64,000 nucleotides of DNA from JBOCEF01 sp047610385. Lineage in GTDB: Bacteria > Pseudomonadota > Alphaproteobacteria > Rhodobacterales > Rhodobacteraceae. Positions 61,751-64,000 of the stretch are shown in pieces (the stretch's first letter is position 1; each line of letters starts with the position of its first letter). The notes below the pieces were generated by a model. The model worked only from the letters and a program-made list of their open reading frames with translations, was not told where the DNA came from and did no database searches. The stretch covers positions 1 through 64,000 of the forward strand of contig JBLGAC010000010.1 in NCBI GenBank assembly GCA_047610385.1, read 5' to 3'. A program made the translations under genes and the position numbers.

Positions 61751-62635
61751 GATCCGCCCGAAGCTATGCCTTGTGAGCGCCGTGCGCCTGATGGGGTGGG
61801 CCTTTGTTAACCTTCTGGTGCTTCGCAACATTGGCGCTACCGCTGAGATGACCGGTGCTCAGCCAATCGGAGTTTCGCTTTGGGGGCCATCGCTCGCAGC
61901 TTCTGGGCTGCCACCGCGCACAGGGGCGCATTGAAGGGCTTGTGACGGTGGGGGTCCGGCCCTCGCGGCACAGCGGGCGCCGCTCGTCTGAGGCACCCGC
62001 GAATGTGCCGATCGGAAGGCCCGCCAGCAAGGCCGCGCGACATCCCCTTGCGCTCCCGCAGGCTGAGCGGCGCGGGCTTGCGGGGCCAAGGTGCTGGCAC
62101 ACAGCGCCCGTTCGCTGCGACGCCGCTGGGCGCTTGGCCGATTGCTGAGCGCTTCCTGAGCCGCCAGAGTTTGGCTTTCTGCGCTGGCCACACGCCAAGG
62201 CGAGTGGTCCGTGCCATCGCTGGTCCGGCTGCGCATCACAGATATCGCTCTAACTGGCTGATCCCAGCATTACCGCTTTCTAGCCGCCCCTTTCCTCATC
62301 CAAGAAACGGTTCTGTGCGTCGCAGGTGGGCATTCTGCTGCACCACGTTCCGATCAATGCTGATGGGCCCCACTTTTTCAAAAGATGCCTTTACCCATTT
62401 GTTGGGCTTTGAATGTGCCACCCTGAAACCGGTCGGTGCGATGTGCGCCGCGTATCTGGGGCAGGTTCACAATCGCTTGGTCCGGCGTCTGAAACGCTGC
62501 TTCGGGGGGGGGGCGTTCTGATGGCCTCATGTCCCGAAAACATCTGCGCCCGCGCGGCATCTTGGCAGTTGCGTGCCGATTGAGGGTTTTCGGTGCTGCT
62601 GGGTGGGGGGTCGCAATTTTGGATCGATACAGCGC
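61751..62635. other. Gene-free, GC-rich decayed stretch
   Basis: Several overlapping open frames occur on both strands but none has a start signal or recognisable protein similarity, and they look like decayed mobile-element DNA next to the IS30 remnant. I see no RNA gene or repeat here. Confidence 0.4.
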
Positions 62636-62675
62636 TGGACATTGATACGATATCGTTCTATATAATTCGATATCG
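62636..62675 (+). promoter_or_regulatory. Promoter framed by two CGATATCG palindromes
   Basis: CGATATCG occurs at 62648-62655 and 62668-62675, 20 bases apart, i.e. on the same helix face. A perfect TATAAT (62661-62666) sits between them; a possible -35 TGGACA is at 62636-62641 with a long 19-base spacer. Location 20 bases before the nitroreductase gene and the MarR-like gene behind it suggest an operator pair for that regulator. Confidence 0.55.
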
Positions 62676-62695
62676 CATCAAAATGGAGATCAGCA

Positions 62696-63802
62696 ATGTC
62701 GCTTTCAAGACGGAAAATGATTGGGCTGGTCGGTGGGGGCGCCGTGCTCGCCGCGACCGGGTTTGCGGGCGGTTTTCTCGCCACTCGCCGCCCTGATCGG
62801 GCGCTGGCCCCTTGGACGAAGGCTGGCGATTATGCCGATCCGCGCATGCGAGCGCTGTCATATGCAATTCTCGCACCAAACCCGCATAACCGTCAGCCTT
62901 GGGTGGCCCAATTGCAGGGCGATGACAGGCTCATCATCCACCGCGACAAAACGCGAAATCTGGCGGAAACTGATCCCTTTGACCGCCAATTGACGATTGG
63001 CATGGGCTGTTTTCTTGAACTTCTGCGGATGGCTGCCGCAGAGCATGGTCATGTGGCTGAGACGGAGCTTTTCCCACAAGGTGATGATGGACCGGTCGCT
63101 TTTGTCCGCCTTGTCCCGGGCGGTCTGCCTGATCCCTTGTTCCGTCATGTCTTTGACCGGCACACCAACCGGCAAGCCTATGAGGACCGCGCGGTGGCCA
63201 CGGATGCCTTGGCGGCACTGGCGCAATTCGCGGCCATCAGAAGCGATATGGCTGATGTCACCGCGCTGCGTGCCCTGACCTGGGAGGCCATGGAGATTGA
63301 GATGACGACCCGGCACGTGATGATGGAAAGCGTTGATCTGATGCGGTTCGGCAAGGCTGAGATTGAGGCCAATCCAGACGGCATCTCGCTGGGCGGGCCA
63401 TTTCTGGAAAGCCTGATGCTGGTTGGCATGCTCAGCCGTGAGGGTCAGGCCGATCCGGCCAGTGCCAGCTTCAGGCAAGGGCTTGATATGATGCGAACGG
63501 CGATCATCGCGACGCCAGCCTATGTGGTGTTGACCAGCAAGGGCAACGCACGGGTTGATCAGATCAATGCGGGGCGCGACTGGATCCGGTTGCATCTGGC
63601 CACCGCCGGACTGGGGCTTGCCATGCAGCCCGTCAGCCAAGCCTTGCAGGAATACCCTGAGATGGCGGCGCATTACACGCGCGCCCACGAAATGCTGGCA
63701 GCCCCCGGTGAGACTGTGCAAATGCTTGGGCGGCTCGGCTATGGTCCTGAAATTGATGCCAGCCCGCGCTGGCCATTGGAGACACGTATCGCACATGCCT
63801 GA
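62696..63802 (+). CDS. Tat-exported Acg-type nitroreductase family protein
   Basis: The 368-residue protein has a twin-arginine signal (SLSRRKMIGLVGGGAVLAAT). The mature part resembles the Acg family of FMN-binding, nitroreductase-fold proteins: YAILAPNPHNRQPWVAQL, DRQLTIGMGCFLELLRMAA, FDRHTNRQAYEDR and LHLATAGLGLAMQPVSQAL. GGAG lies 8 bases before the ATG. The stop overlaps the next gene by 8 bases, so the pair is an operon. Redox function in the periplasm is inferred; the substrate is unknown. Confidence 0.82.
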   Translation: MSLSRRKMIGLVGGGAVLAATGFAGGFLATRRPDRALAPWTKAGDYADPRMRALSYAILAPNPHNRQPWVAQLQGDDRLIIHRDKTRNLAETDPFDRQLTIGMGCFLELLRMAAAEHGHVAETELFPQGDDGPVAFVRLVPGGLPDPLFRHVFDRHTNRQAYEDRAVATDALAALAQFAAIRSDMADVTALRALTWEAMEIEMTTRHVMMESVDLMRFGKAEIEANPDGISLGGPFLESLMLVGMLSREGQADPASASFRQGLDMMRTAIIATPAYVVLTSKGNARVDQINAGRDWIRLHLATAGLGLAMQPVSQALQEYPEMAAHYTRAHEMLAAPGETVQMLGRLGYGPEIDASPRWPLETRIAHA

Positions 63803-64000
63803 AGATAGCCTCGATCCCTATATTGCACTGATCTATGAGGTGGGGATCATCAACCAGATCGGCACGGCGTTCCTTGAGGCGCGCCTGCCGAGCGGGCTGC
63901 TGGTGTCGCATTTCGGCGTTGTCAGCCACTTGATGCGCACCCGCGACGGTGCCACACCGCTGGAACTGTCGCGCGCCTTTCAGGTGCCGAAAACGTCGAT
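63795..64000 (+). CDS. MarR-like regulator, 5' part (runs off the window)
   Basis: The first 68 codons read MPEDSLDPYIALIYEVGIIN and QIGTAFLEARLPSGLLVSHF, then VVSHLMRTRDGATPLELSRAFQVPKTS, consistent with the dimerisation helix and the start of the winged helix of MarR proteins. It overlaps the nitroreductase gene by 8 bases. The rest lies outside the window. It probably controls its own operon through the paired palindromes at 62648-62675. Confidence 0.72.
   Translation, partial: MPEDSLDPYIALIYEVGIINQIGTAFLEARLPSGLLVSHFGVVSHLMRTRDGATPLELSRAFQVPKTS

Noticed and set aside
61751..62635. Possible genes on both strands in the right-hand gap
   Set aside because: Frames overlap heavily, have no start signals and no recognisable protein motifs; decayed DNA is more likely.

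Overview
The window reads as chromosomal DNA of an alphaproteobacterium of the order Rhodobacterales (Rhodobacteraceae, roseobacter-like). The support is the high GC, the dense same-strand operons joined by ATGA overlaps, the flagellar gene order with a CtrA-type box, the DUF6477/DUF6456 pair, the rsmB - heparinase-like - purH order, TRAP transporters, and a non-pyrrolysine MttB-family protein. The species cannot be named from the sequence alone.

Layout. 1-1066 is a stack of broken genes: an IS630 transposase fragment, an IS66 transposase fragment, and the cyclic-nucleotide-domain tail of a Na+/H+ antiporter. 1063-11718 is a histidine-degradation locus. hutI-hutH-hutG-hutU run leftward and lead into a TRAP transporter (dctP-dctQ-dctM); hutF-hutC run rightward. 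A short divergent promoter region between them carries a palindrome suited to HutC. 11719-23392 is a decayed, lower-GC island ending at tRNA-Lys(CTT). It holds an SDR gene with an amber stop, three unrelated remnants of type I restriction HsdR subunits, two separated pieces of an IS5-family element, a three-gene cassette (four-TM membrane protein, lipoprotein, peptidoglycan-hydrolase-like protein), and a chimeric DUF3987-HsdR gene followed by a YgjP-type metallopeptidase. 23578-24669 is an acyltransferase gene with an in-frame stop.

24737-32305 returns to core-like genes: guaA, a fatty-acid desaturase, an mttB homologue, DUF6477, DUF6456, and a repeat-containing HhH protein. 32388-45404 is a flagellar locus split by a CtrA-like site. 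fliF-fliH-fliN-fliP-fliG run leftward; fliL, a PflI-like gene, a MotE-like gene, motA, a large unknown secreted protein, flgF, flgG, flgA, flgH and a second fliL run rightward. 45463-60978 is housekeeping: a MarR regulator, a LysR regulator divergent from glutaryl-CoA dehydrogenase, a DUF1674 protein, htpX, rsmB, a heparinase-like gene, purH, an alpha/beta hydrolase, ctaA, trmJ, a methyltransferase, icd and a small membrane protein. 60979-62640 is non-coding: an AT-rich stretch with nested palindromes, then an IS30 remnant. The window closes with a Tat-exported Acg-type nitroreductase and the start of a MarR-like regulator, preceded by a promoter framed by two identical palindromes.

The best candidates for something undescribed are the three-gene envelope cassette at 14804-18382, enclosed by inverted IS5 ends, and the in-frame IS5-DUF3987-HsdR chimera at 18752-21838. 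Next are the 840-residue unknown protein translationally coupled to motA and flgF, and the nested palindrome at 61405-61470.
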